NCBI GenBank assembly: GCA_003439945.1 | Contig: QVRM01002457.1 | Location: 719,761 to 783,760, forward strand | Origin: Dermanyssus gallinae | Taxonomy: Eukaryota; Arthropoda; Arachnida; Mesostigmata; Dermanyssidae | Direction of reading: 5' to 3' | DNA: 64,000 nucleotides | Part shown: in pieces, positions 44,419 to 55,213 of the stretch | Numbering within the stretch: position 1 is the stretch's first letter | Layout of the letters: every line of letters begins with the position of its first letter | Program-made: the position numbers and the translations under genes | The notes under the pieces: model-generated | Seen by the model: only the letters and a program-made list of their open reading frames with translations | Databases searched by the model: none | Told to the model about the DNA's origin: nothing

Positions 44419-46084
44419 AAAAGGGAGAAAGGCGGCTTATTTAAGACAAGACGATGACAGATAGATGCCAACGCATTGCCAACACAACGCAACGTTTGCT
44501 CAATCTCAAGACTAAGCTCACGTCAGTTGCTCTGTGTTACAACGACCTCTAATAGACGTCAGCAGGCGATTATTTAATGACGTTTGCATAACGTAGCGCC
44601 ATCTCTGCTGCTGCTGGTGACGACGATGACTACTACGAATACTAATCTTGTTCTATTGAACACTAATAAAGACTTTTATTAGTACAATTATACAATTTTG
44701 TTTTCGACTAACCATTGGAGAGGTCTCTCTATCTCTCGCTGGTGTGCGTATGCCCCTCTACCCGAGAGAAGAGATTTATCCGCATTTTGCCATATAGGAC
44801 TTTTTTACTGAAACGATTTCGCTCTTTTTCTGCAAGCTTGATTTTTTTTCTGGCTCTGTATAAAGATATTGCATTTGTATGTGGGTTTTTTTGTGACACA
44901 ACAAATACTTGTAGCAGCGTTGAATAACCAAGTACAGATGCCAAATGCTTCACCTACTAAATTTGTCTTCACCTACAAAAACAATGTCTATTTTTCTATG
45001 GGTTACAAATTTACAAACAACAACAACAAGAAATAAATCTCCCAGAGACTCGGGATCGATCCTACGAGAATCACGCCACAATCCAGAGAAGGATTGCGTT
45101 TAACTAACGAAGCTGCGCACACTATGCCGATATTACACTACTATAACAAATACTAGGACTAGGCACCCACTAGCCAGGGCGGTTCAATAATCACGACACA
45201 ACTATGTTCTTGCTAAACAAAGCAACATACTCACTGTTCATGATTGCTCATTGCTTGATTCTGGCATTAATGTTCTTATCTTGCTTCCGAATATAGCCAA
45301 ATTGCAGGGTGGCCAACCAATAGCTGCATACGGAGAGCAGCTCACTTACTGTACGGCTAATTCTAAGAATAAAATGCGTGGTCATCGAAAAAGCGGCCCG
45401 TTTTATAAGGTTATGGACTTACGCGTTGCAAAGGAAACACAGAAGAAACAATGGAGGGGTAAAGGTAGGGGCACTTACTAACTCGGACCTAACATCTGAC
45501 ACACCTAAGATTTTAAAGTTGGAGTTTCGGAAGTTGTTAGTGAGTTTCTGCGTAGGCAACCATGAACCTGGATTTCGGCCCTTTCTGCTCACCGTATTAG
45601 TCAACGCGTGGTAGCTATTTTAACATTACGAGGCAAATTACGGGTATATGGTTCACAACAAGCTACATGTTTGTTGAATATAGTACTGCTTTAATGTATT
45701 GATCTCTTCTCTCTCTCTATCTATATATATATATATATATCAAATGTGATACACCGGTGAGTCGGTGAGCTGATACGTAGCTATTTTATTTTCTACTTGC
45801 TAAATAGAGGAAATGCGTAAGCTGTGCAGCCCGGCAAAAAAATCGTTTCTACCTGACCCGGTTAGCCGCTGCGTGTGCTGGCTTCGCTTTTGTGTTTTGA
45901 ACATCGAGGTTCTTAAGGAATATAGTTACATAAAACTGTTCTTCCAACAATGAGTATACCATATTTATTACACTCATTGCATCTAAAACACTTCAGCAAT
46001 TTGTCTACTATTAAAAACGTTATATGACAATTATTCAGGTATTCAATTTATTTTATTCACACTGTCTGTGTAATACTATATCTA
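43135..46084. other. No gene recognised; CT/GA-rich patches and (TA)n arrays
   Basis: CT-rich DNA at 43890-43945, TA array 44349-44386 followed by (GA)n 44394-44418, and CT plus TA at 45708-45741. ORFs up to 136 codons on both strands lack any recognisable family. Confidence 0.45.
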
Positions 46085-46117
46085 GTTAAAATTGGAGTAC
46101 ATAAGTACTCCGGTTAA

Positions 46118-47049
46118 TCAAGAAAGGCGCCCCAGCTTACTCTTAAGTCTCTCGAGGTGATCCAGAGACTGTGGGTATGTACAAGTTTGGGCATGATACA
46201 GATCACAAGGGCCTTCGCAATATTTACAGATACACGACTCGACTGGGTCGTGAAACGACTCCGTTTGACAGACCACATGATGATAGCCGTGGGTCGAGAA
46301 TTTGACCACCACGTGCCTGTTCGCCTGATCCGGATTCTTCCATGTGTCGTCTGTCATTGCTGGCGAAGTGAAGAACTGTGGGCTCACGTCGCTGATCTCC
46401 TCTCTTTTCCTGTTCATGAAGTTCACAAATGCAGTCGTCTCTTCAAGCTTGAACTTTTGTTGGATCTTCTCTACAAATCGCTTTTCTCCCGTCAGGAGGT
46501 AGACCATACGATTCCGCGTATTTGTGTGGACGCCAAGAACTCTTTTTAGGAACGTCGATTTGGCTCTGTCGAGTGTTCGAAGGTCTCGCTCGCTAAGATG
46601 CTCCCAGATCAACTCGACTCCATAGGCAGCGCATGGGGCTAGCTTGAGCATGAAGAGTTTAGAGGCGGTTTCCAACGAGAGGCGATACGGGTCCGATATC
46701 GATGAAGAGGTCACCAGAGTTTTTCTGAATCGCTCCTCTATGTGTCGAGAGAACGACGATCCACTCGTCGTGAACACGATCCCAATGTACGTAAAGTTGT
46801 TTACGAACTTTATTGGGACTCCGTTTACCTGGATCTGGTCGCTGGCCTCGAGCCTCCCTCCCCGACGGAATTTTAGAGCCTCGGTTTTTGAATCATTTAT
46901 GGTCAGACCTATGCGGCTCGCGTACTTCTCCAGCGTTCTTGCCGCTTGAGACAAATGAAAACAGCTGGTACTGTAGGCGCATACGTCGTCGGTGTACATA
47001 AGCGTCTCCACAAGAGGATGTTTCGTTGATAGGAACGACGGCAAGTCGT
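46118..47049 (-). pseudogene. LINE-B RT active site, thumb and C-terminal zinc knuckle
   Basis: The long open frame begins just after a frameshift at about 47055 (LINDLPSFL in the corrected frame). LMYTDDVCAYS is the YxDD box with both Asp present. IGLTINDSKTEALKFRRGG, VNNFTYIGIVFTTSGSSFSR and HIEERFRKT are the thumb. LKRVLGVHTNTRNRMVYLL follows. The end has HVVVKFSTHGYHHVVC and CICKYCEGPCDLYHAQTC, a C-terminal Cys/His knuckle. The frame is open for over 300 codons, so this part has decayed little. Confidence 0.88.
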
Positions 47050-48083
47050 TGATGAGGACGGAAAATTAGCAAAGATGAGAGATTATTACCCTGGACAAAG
47101 CCCGTGGTTTGCTCGATTGGCTACCTAATAGCCACGCCATCATCGATTAGAATCGCGTTCTTCTGTAAGATAGCATCGATCAGGCCGAGGATCTTCGTCG
47201 GGACACCACTTGAGGCTAGCTTCTCGATAACGATTGATCTTGTGCCGGTGTCAAATGCGCTCTTGAAGTCGACGAAGGGTGCGTAGAGTGGCTGGCGGGA
47301 TTTCCTAAGAACTTTCTCGACCTTGTCTTTGAGTATTCTGCAAGCTGTATGCGTAGATCTTTCAGCTCTAAAACCATGTTGCTCGTCAGGGATTACATTG
47401 CAGGCCTGGAGGAACGGGGTAAGTCGGCGTGTGAGGAGAGTTGACAGAAGTTTATTAACGCGCGACTTTTTGGCGATTCCCCGCCAGGACTTCGGGTCAG
47501 ACGGGCAGCTTTTCCCTTTCGGGATGAGAATCAGGAGACAATCCCGCCAGTTTTTCTGGATCTCCCCTCTTCTCAGACACTCGTTGAACAGGGCGGTCCA
47601 GAGAGGCAGGAGTTTCGTCGCGCCGCTGATAAATTCGTTGTAGAACTCGTCCATTCCACACGCTTTTCCGCGGGGGGGTGGATTGCTGCCTCGAAGTCCT
47701 CGGCGATTGTGAAGTCTGCCTGAAGTCGTGATCTCCACTCTTGCATCCAATCCGGCCACTCTGTGTCGACCTGGGGAATGCTCGTTGGGATCGTATCCTT
47801 CGCGGCGAGGATATTCTTGAAGTGATTCTGAAGGGTTTTCTGCTGTACGGGGCACGCCGTTCTCCTCGCTGTTGATCCTCGAAGCCAGATATACGGATGT
47901 TTCTCGGCCTCCAGCACGAGCTTCAGTTCTCTCTTTGACGGGAATTCCGTCTTGGCTGACCTCAGAGTGGAACGGTAGGCAGCCTTCGTCCTGGTCAGAA
48001 GAAACCTCATGTAGGGTTGCAACTCGCACAGAATCTTCACCTGGATCTGTCTGCGTTTTATTTCTGAACACGCCGGTGTCCAC
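47050..48083 (-). pseudogene. LINE-B reverse transcriptase, fingers and palm (motifs 0 to B)
   Basis: MDEFYNEFISGATKLLPLW, WRDCLLILIPKGKSCPSDP, VIPDEQHGFRAERSTHTACR and YAPFVDFKSAFDTGTRS (motif A, Asp present) are in one frame. A TAG then follows GVAIR. Beyond it, TTGFVQGNNLSSLL is motif B, and a one-base shift follows. Upstream, the frame changes at a run of seven G near 47670 (EDFEAAIHPP before, KACGMDEFYN after), a typical slippage site. Motif A, B and the YTDD box are thus all readable. Confidence 0.87.
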
Positions 48084-48167
48084 CAGGGTCGGCCGGTTCT
48101 CCGAAAAAACGGCTCAGCGCATTCTCTCAGACTTGCGGTGAGTCGTTCGCTGTAGACAGAGAGATCG

Positions 48168-48920
48168 TCATTGGGTCCAATCGGAGCTACGGTGGTCGCA
48201 ACATCGAGGACCTTCGCGATGTTCAGTCGCCGTGAAGGTGGCTGGCTTCTTGCCGTAGTCCGAAGCCTCTAGGCAAATCTCAATGCTCACCGGGATGTGG
48301 TTTGTCAGGAGTCTGCCCTCTCGCAGACTGTTGCTGCTCCCTCGAAAGCGAACCTCCTCTTTCGTGAGTTTCGTAGCGAATAGATCGATCGTCGACGACC
48401 CCATCGGTCCTTCAAACGTACGTTGACTCGGGTCGTTCGCGATCCACAGCCCGAAATCAGAGAGCGTGTCCACGAAGCTGATAGTTATTCTCTCATCCGC
48501 TTTGTCGTAGCGGACGTTAAAGTCTCCTGCAAGTACAGTGTTGCCCTTGTCGCAGACCAATTGAAGGCAGCGGATGAGCTTCTCCTCAAGCTCGATCTCT
48601 TCTTCACTTGTCGGCGGTTGTATATACATTGCGACAACGTTGATGAGTTCTCCTTCAATCACAATACAATTTTCTTTGGCCAGTAAGGTCTTCATCTTTG
48701 CTAATTTCTGGTTGTACAGGATTGAGACACCGCCTTTCGGGCGACCCACTTTGTGCGTCCGGGAGGCGTTACAATAAACAGAGTAGAAATTGGGGACTTC
48801 CACGGGCTTCGTAGCCCATGTTTCCACTAAGACCAAAACATCTACGTCGTCGTATGTTGCTTCTGGAAGCATTTGCACGGACGACTCGATGGCCTCGCAG
48901 TTCCAGAGAACTACGGTTAG
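48168..48920 (-). pseudogene. LINE-B AP-endonuclease domain
   Basis: LTVVLWNCEAIESS is the N-terminal strand (Asn), VLVLVETW carries the metal-binding Glu, GRPKGGVSILYN follows. VLAGDFNVRYDKAD is the GDFN box, SSTIDLFATKL the SxIDLxF box and LTNHIPVSIE the final catalytic His (SDH in relatives, TNH here). Spacing is normal for LINE endonucleases. The frame is open across the domain and stops in the linker to RT. Confidence 0.88.
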
Positions 48921-49259
48921 TTCCGCGGGCGGAACCGTGAGCGGGGATGGGGAACTTGCGAGCTCGCCAGGAGCGCCTCCGTGATGATATCCGCGAGAGT
49001 CGGTTTCGCGAGCCGTCTGGACGGTTCCCTCGCCACGGGAGGCTCGACGCGTGCTTCGCGTAATCTCGGCTGCCCTTTCTGTTTCTGTTCTGCCTCTGCT
49101 GCCTCGGAGGCTGTCCACCCGGAGCTCGACACTCCGATAGGAGGTCCAACAGAGAGGAGATCTGCAGCGATCTGCCGCCCTTTCCGACCGGAACCGCTGT
49201 CTTTTCTTTCCTCTGCGTTCGGACACTGGTCTGTTCGTTGGTGCCCGAGGGCGCATTCG

Positions 49260-50084
49260 GCGGCTTCCTTTTCGCCAATTTGACACCCAAAAAAGCGGCA
49301 GCTTTCCTAGCGATCGCCGTGGCCACCGCCACCTTGACGTTCTCACAGCCGCTGTATGTGTACATGCCTTTATGTAAAATCTGACGGTGGGTGTGAGTCA
49401 TATCGATTACGTCGAGGTTCCACTGTTCCTGGTTCGCGATGAGGGAGTCGTTCGCCGTCTTGCATTCCTGATGAAACTGTGGGACAGTGATGACGGATAG
49501 GGAGCAGTTTGGACGGTCCTTCTTCAGAGCAAGACCGAGGGTTTTGATGCTGCTTAAAAAACTACCCGTTTAGAATTCCATGCAGTCCTCGTAGGCTGCG
49601 TGCATGATAACTTGAACCGGTTGAGGGGTTTCCTTCAGGAATGAATCGATTGCCGCTAGTGTTGAAGCGGAGTCCGCCTTCGAGTACGTTCGAATCGCTA
49701 CTGAGTTCTTTCTCGGTAGCCGGTCGAGTATCTTCGGCTGAAGCTGTTTGAGATTCTTGTCGCCAATCACGATTTTGGTGTGTTGACGCTTTGGAGTCTG
49801 GCTGCCACTTCCTGTATCCGTCTGGGTCGACTGAGAATGAGGTCGCTCGGCGCCGCACCATCGGTCGTGGATTGTGGACGAGCCTCGAGAATCCTCACCT
49901 GTCTCTCTAGTGCGTGAATCCTAGTCGTCAGGTGAATGAAGAACTTTATGAAATTGTTGTCGAACGGTAGCTGGTCGATCTTCGACATGAACTCTTTCGC
50001 TGACATGTTTGCGGTATTGACGCTGCAAATTCGACATCTCCATTTGGCACCAGGAGCGGGCGACGGGGGTTCCTCGTCGGTCAT
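49260..50084 (-). pseudogene. LINE-B ORF1 with CxxC, coiled coil and SGNH-like region
   Basis: From the Met at 50084 the protein has WRCRICSV, then the coiled-coil-like LTTRIHALERQVRILEARPQ. After a frameshift near 49770 it reads VIGDKNLKQLQPKILDRLP, VQVIMHAAYEDCMEF and, past a stop at 49570, LSVITVPQFHQECKTAND and VIDMTHTH. The GD(K), HA and late D..H blocks resemble SGNH-type esterases found in ORF1 of CR1-like LINEs, with the expected Ser of GDS being Lys. The start is the Met that precedes the acidic and Pro-rich lead-in. Confidence 0.65.
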
Positions 50085-50170
50085 ACGACAATTATCTCTC
50101 ATATTAAAAATCTCTAAATATCTGCCCCCGCTAAACGTCAAAAGATTGTCATGAAGCGTAATGTGCATAC

Positions 50171-50599
50171 AAATCCAATAGTGTGTTTATGTAGATATAG
50201 GTATGTGTATGTGCGTAAGGAGCTTCCTTGTATATACTTGATGCAGCTACCGAACTTCACGTAACAAACTAAAGGACTGAACATCAGTAAAATGTCGAAT
50301 TGCATTAGCATATGTCTTAGGCCGTTGCGAGGTGCTGTTGTAATTTCGCTCTATTCCACGAAAGGCATCAGCATTTGTTGGAATGATAAGCGGAGTCCGA
50401 TCAGCATTTTGAGGTTCGCTTTCCCACGAGATCCGGTCGCTTCACGCCACGTCAATAAAGAGGTTTTTCTTTAAAGTGAAAAGAACATGCAATACACTTG
50501 ACGTTCGCGCTTACGTCCAGTGAATCAATATACACATCATAGTTGTTGGTAGTAGGATTGGATTGACACACATGGTTTGCTACGAAATTATAACAATAT
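50171..50599. other. No gene recognised; possible 5' UTR of LINE-B
   Basis: AT-rich sequence upstream of LINE-B ORF1 on the minus strand. The element start could not be defined. Confidence 0.4.
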
Positions 50600-51400
50600 C
50601 TCGTTCACACCCGCCTGTAACATATTAAAACATGATATCGACAGATGTTGCACTCACCACAAAGCTGACACACACAGTCGTTAATATCATAACATTCACC
50701 CTTGAGGCACATATAATGGTGATAACCGTGCTATGTTACCCTGCACACTAACGGTCGGTTACTTTGGAAGGCACGTTTCCACTTCTCTGAGCAAAAAGCA
50801 GGCCCATCTGTATAGTTACACATAACAAAATGTACGTTTCGGTCTTTCCTAAATGCATTGTACATGTCGAGTGTAATTGCACTGGTCGCTAATTTGTCTG
50901 GGATTAAGTCTTCTACCAGAGTGCATCCTCCGCAAAGTTCTAGTGCCAAGGTAGCTGACGCGTTCTTGGGTAATCCCAGTACACGTTTCACAAAGCACGC
51001 CTTTACACGGTCTAATTTTTTTGAAATCGCGTAATGTTAGGTGCGGCGCAATTACTGGGAGACAGTACTGGAGTATCGGGGTAATTTTTATCCTGAATAT
51101 TTTCATTGCTGTTTCAAGATCCACGTCTCGAATGTCTCCGAGTAGCATAGTTGCGGCCGTGGCCTTTGCTCGCAGTTTCTCAATGTGTCTGCTAAAAGTC
51201 AGTCGCGGTGTCAGGGTTACGCCAAGATACGAGAAATGGTTGACCAGCTCAAGGCGAGTACTGTTGATCTTGACGCGATGGTCCGCAACGGCGTATGAAC
51301 CGCCGCGGCTGAAGCAAAGGATCTTTGTCTTAGAAATACTAATTATCGGTCGGTTCTCCGCACACCATTTTGAGGTTCCATTATTAAATTATATTCATTA
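50600..51400 (-). pseudogene. LINE-B relative: thumb and C-terminus only
   Basis: On the minus strand it reads KILCFSRGGSYAVADHRV, LVNHFSYLGVTLTPRLTFSR then KIRPCKGVLCETCTG. Then comes KRVLGLPKNASATLALELCG and, after a frameshift near 50730, CLKGECYDINDCVCQLCGEC then CRYHVLIC. This parallels the thumb, KRVLGV and C-terminal knuckle of LINE-B at 46.1-46.9 kb but is clearly a different, more divergent member. The RT core and endonuclease are missing. Confidence 0.8.
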
Positions 51401-51835
51401 TAAAATTAATATGTAGTTACAGGTTTTACTGCCGTGAACAAACTGCAGAGAGTTTATATTGATGTTGTAATGTGATGCGCTCTGACCTATTATTTGTTAC
51501 GAGAACTTAAGCACTGTAAAGTTGCAGTTTAAATAATAGACCATAATTTAATTTCGAATCTTTAATCACTTTTTACTCAATTATTTCCCACTCGGTGAAA
51601 AAACTTGCACAAATAAGTAGCAATACGCGAGTCACTAATCACACATTTCTCTCCTCACTTGCATGCTAAACTCATTTTTTCTTATAGAACAGTAGCCTGC
51701 AGTGAAAAATCATTACATCGTACATTCCAGCAAGTGCCTTCGAGTGTCAAAAGCAGATTAGGAGACTATGTCGGTCATGAGTAATAATAATAATAATAAT
51801 ATTTCATTCAATTTTTGATAGACTCTATAGCTGTT
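51401..51835. other. No gene recognised
   Basis: AT-rich sequence with a short (TAA)n at about 51782-51800. Confidence 0.45.
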
Positions 51836-52030
51836 AATGTGCAACGGCGGGGATCGAAGCCGTACACTTGTTTCTGCGCCTCGCAACCGGAGGAGACACA
51901 TAGGTGCGCGGACTTCGAGCCCGCGCACCGTTGCACATTTGTATACAGGGAGTCCGTCTATGAAACAATGCGAAAAGCAGTCCCATGGACGTTCAATCTA
52001 GTTTAAGAGTAGCCCAGAAAGTATTTTTTA
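51836..52030 (+). mobile_element. SINE1 copy F with an inverted SINE1 fragment at its head
   Basis: Bases 51836-51867 (AATGTGCAACGGCGGGGATC and on) are the reverse complement of the SINE1 B-box region. From 51872 a + strand copy follows: GCGCCTCGCAACCGGAGGAG, B box CTTCGAGCCC, GGAGTCCGTCTATGAAACAA, ending CAGAAAGTATTTTTT. The two halves meet head to head and could pair as a hairpin. Confidence 0.85.
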
Positions 52031-52671
52031 ACCTTACCCCATGATCATGTAACCTAACAAAGCTCAATTAACATCAATCTAAATCAAGGTGCGGAACTAC
52101 GTTTTGCATAGCGATGCTCTGAAAACTCCCGGTCGACTACTGCCGAAAGCAATAATAATAATAATATATTAATAATAACGTCTCAGCGGCAGCTTGACTG
52201 TCGCAGAGAAGACTACCAACGTTGACAAAGTGCAATCATGTGCCACGCTCATACTTCTGTGAAAGGAAACGCACACGTCTCGCTGCCCGTAACAGCCGAG
52301 TATAATGAACGTTCTTCTCTACTTCATTAGCTGCCGTGAACAAGCTGCATTTCCTCCCTACTAGCCTACTACACTGCGTTCGTTCTTAAGAATGAACCAC
52401 CCATCCAAGTCACAGCGAGTCGGGAGGTGCAAGGTTAGAGAAGGTCATCACAGGGTGCGGAGACGCTTGAGGCCGGGCGTTATTAATAAGCGCTCGGTAC
52501 GCTAGGTCAGCCACGTAATTGTTCGTACAGCCACGCACAGCTCGATGCTTAAGCATGTTGTATGCAGCATGTCGTATGTCTACAATCGCTTGCCTCATGC
52601 ATGCATGTAAAAACCTGCCGTTAGAGTTCCTGATGACCTGATGCCGTGTATGCTGCCGTAGATGTACAGTA
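52031..52671. other. No gene recognised
   Basis: Unique sequence; (TAA)n at about 52150-52178. A TA target dinucleotide at 52670-52671 borders the next element. Confidence 0.45.
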
Positions 52672-53974
52672 CAGGGTGCGTCAGCTAAATCTACACAAAT
52701 TTTGGTGGGCTACCCAGCAAAGACGGAATGCGTTAATTCAGATCGGTTTGCGTTAGCAGACAGCCCACTCACAATAGAACAAGAACACATTGTCATCATG
52801 GATGGCCGCCGCAACATGGGTCCAGAATATGACCGAAGAGCAACCGTTATCCAAGTGCTTCGTGCCGGACATCGGCCAGGCGAGATCATCAACATTACTG
52901 GATTTAAAAGAGCAACGGTCTACGGCATTGCCCGACGCTACAGAGATGCAGAAGAGACAGGGCTAGGTGGTGCAACACCTAGAAGGAAGATTCATAACCG
53001 CCGACGAGAAGTGAGGACACCAAAAGTGATCAAAATGGTGCAAAACTGCGTTTTTAAGAATCCAAGTCTATCGATGCGCTGTTTAGCGATCAAATTCAAT
53101 ATGAGTGATTGTTCTATGCGTCGGATTATCAACGAAGAACTGCGCTACAAATCTTACACGTTTAAAGTCAGACAGATGTTGTCTCAGGCCGCGAAAAATA
53201 AGAGGATGACTTGCTGCCATCTCATCCTCACGTTTTTGAGACACGAAATGGCAGGACATCTTCGATTCTTCTCCGACGAAAAAATCTTAACCATTGGCCA
53301 AAAACATAACCCGAAAAATGACCGGTGGCTCGCAAAGAACCCTGAGGATGTACCAATCGTGCATAGAACCAAACATCCTGCCAGTGTGCACGTCTTAAGT
53401 GTTGTGTCGAATGAAGGAGACGTGATGCCCCCACACTTTTTTGACAGACCCGAAACCGTAACAAAGGAAGTGTATTTACGTGTTCTGCGAAGCGTGGTAA
53501 AATCATGGATTGATAGAGTGTCCAATGGAAGACAATATGTCTTTCAACAAGACGGCGCTCCCGCCCACACCAGTAATCTCGTCCAGGATTGGCTACGGGG
53601 CAACATGACGGCGTTCTGGGACAAAACGATATGGCCTCCTAGCAGTCCAGACTTGAATCCCCTGGACTTCTATGTATGGGGCGTTTTGAGAAAGAGGCTA
53701 ACAAGTCTCTACATGCAAACACAGAAGCGCTACGCAGAGCCATTGTCGAGTCGTTCAAGAATCTCAATCCGCTAACTTTGAAGAAGGCCTGCGGGCGCTT
53801 TCGCGCCAGAATTGAAAGTGTAATTGCTGCTGGTGATGGCTACATTAAAGAAAAGTTCCTCAGGAGTGTACCTAACGGCACGTAAAAAAATTTGACGGAA
53901 ATATTCGTTTTCATTTAGATACAAGTTGCGAAACGGGCGATAACGTTTAGTCTCGATTTAGCTGACGCACCCTG
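52672..53974 (+). mobile_element. Complete DD37D Tc1/mariner-superfamily transposon
   Basis: The ends CAGGGTGCGTCAGCTAAATC (left) and its reverse complement (right, 53955-53974) are perfect 20-bp inverted repeats, each bordered by TA (52670-52671, 53975-53976). The 1303-bp element encodes one transposase. The end-to-end structure, identical termini and a single frameshift suggest a fairly young insertion. Confidence 0.95.
52798..53885 (+). pseudogene. DD37D (maT-like) transposase, one frameshift from intact
   Basis: The ATG at 52798 opens a frame with VIQVLRAGHRPGEIINITG (N-terminal helix-turn-helix), then PSLSMRCLAIKFNMSDCSMR (second helix-turn-helix). The catalytic residues are Asp160 (FFSDEKI), Asp252 (QQDGAPAH) and Asp290 (NPLDFYVWG), with 37 residues between the last two. 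This is the DD37D spacing of the maT group in the IS630/Tc1/mariner superfamily. The frame breaks at about 53687 (YVWGVL); a one-base shift continues with EKEANKSLHANTEALRRAI to a stop at 53885. All catalytic residues precede the break, so a C-terminally altered protein of 326 residues could still be made. Confidence 0.9.
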
Positions 53975-53976
53975 TA

Positions 53977-54904
53977 TATCAGCAACAAATGAATGTCGGA
54001 TCATATCGGACGCAGGCGAAGATAGTTTAAAGTGTACTCGTCCGGCTCACCGAATACGGCTGCGTGTATAGATAGGATTTGGTACCCCCCCCCCCCCCGA
54101 CCCACAGCAGGCCAAAGGCCTAACAAGCAGTATCGAGTGTACAACAGCAGCGACTAGCTGTTGTCATAATCGCACACACGGTCGCACCCTCGCGTGCTCT
54201 AATAATGTCTATAAGCTAAGACCACCAGCTGGGAACAACGAGGGGACGAATTCTGCCTATAATTAAACCATAGAGAACGATAAGAACGAACGAGTTAGAG
54301 AGAGATATAGATATACAGATAGATAGACACACAGTAAGAGAATGAGAGAGATGGAGAAATCGAGGAGAATGAATCGTAGGTGGCGGCTCTGCACTCCTCC
54401 CTTTTTCTGAGAGCGCTTCAGTATTGCTTCGTAGCTTGGCCAGTCTATGAGCTAACCGCTAACTGGCCTAATGCGGCCTTTCTGTCGGCCAAATACATGC
54501 ACTGCAATAGGCGCGACAATTCGGCCTTCATTCGAGGTAAGCTTTCGTGGACTCCGCGCGGCGTCGTAAAGTTGCACGAGGTTAGAGAGCGCACGCCATG
54601 GACCAACGCGCATAGAGCTGGGCGCATTCCTGCATAGACTACGTACAACTGTTGAAATATTGCTAGCTCAATTAGTAAAATTCAACCATCGTATCGTAGT
54701 AGTAGACCACCGCATTTCCCAGAGAGCATTATTTTGCTGAAAACCTCTCTCGTTGTTCGATCGGCTCGCGTACGTTTATTACACACTACTGCTGTTCTGT
54801 ACCTAGTCGATCCTCCTGCTCGTGCTTCTGATGCAGGATCTATCGTTAGCACGATCCAGTCTGACAACACCACCCGGTTGCCTAGATGTCGCTGCTGATA
54901 TACA

Positions 54905-54907
<3 letters not shown>
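53977..54907. other. No gene recognised; poly-C run
   Basis: A run of 14 C lies at 54085-54098, and GA-rich DNA at 54295-54360. No supported ORF. Confidence 0.45.

Positions 54908-54979
<72 letters not shown>
54908..54979. repeat. (TA)n microsatellite
   Basis: Pure TA array of about 36 units. Confidence 0.97.
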
Positions 54980-54982
<3 letters not shown>

Positions 54983-55037
54983 GAATTTTTGCCTTTCATG
55001 TCATGACTGATTTTTAATCCACTCAGGTTTTTTACTC

Positions 55038-55121
55038 CACCTTGTCTAAATTGGAAACCATGCAAACCAATTTAGGAGTGGCCGGTCTGTGTCTTGAACC
55101 CAGGCCTCCCGAATGCAAGGC
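55038..55121 (-). mobile_element. SINE2 copy 2, truncated at a (TA)n array
   Basis: The sequence CACCTTGTCTAAATTGGAAA through GGCCGGTCTGTG and TTGAACCCAGGCCTCCCGAA matches SINE2 copy 1 (29229-29350) up to the B-box half. The A-box half is missing; a TA array (55131-55178) replaces it. Confidence 0.85.
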
Positions 55122-55122
55122 A

Positions 55123-55130
<8 letters not shown>

Positions 55131-55178
<48 letters not shown>
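55131..55178. repeat. (TA)n microsatellite
   Basis: TA array between SINE2 copy 2 and the outer end of the long inverted repeat (GGGTGTCCGGAAATATC at 55180). Confidence 0.95.
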
Positions 55179-55183
<5 letters not shown>

Positions 55184-55213
55184 GTCCGGAAATATCTGAG
55201 AATTGATAAAAAG

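Larger units (their letters stand above)
46085..50170 (-). mobile_element. LINE-B, near full-length non-LTR retrotransposon with AP endonuclease
   Basis: On the minus strand the order is ORF1 (zinc-like CxxC, coiled coil, SGNH-hydrolase-like region), AP endonuclease, reverse transcriptase and a C-terminal Cys/His knuckle, spanning about 4.1 kb. AATAAA motifs lie at about 46043-46055, beyond the ORF2 stop. It is the best preserved LINE here, but carries at least two frameshifts and one in-frame stop in ORF2. A relative lies directly upstream (50600-51400) and decayed pieces at 13.6-15.4 kb. Confidence 0.88.
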
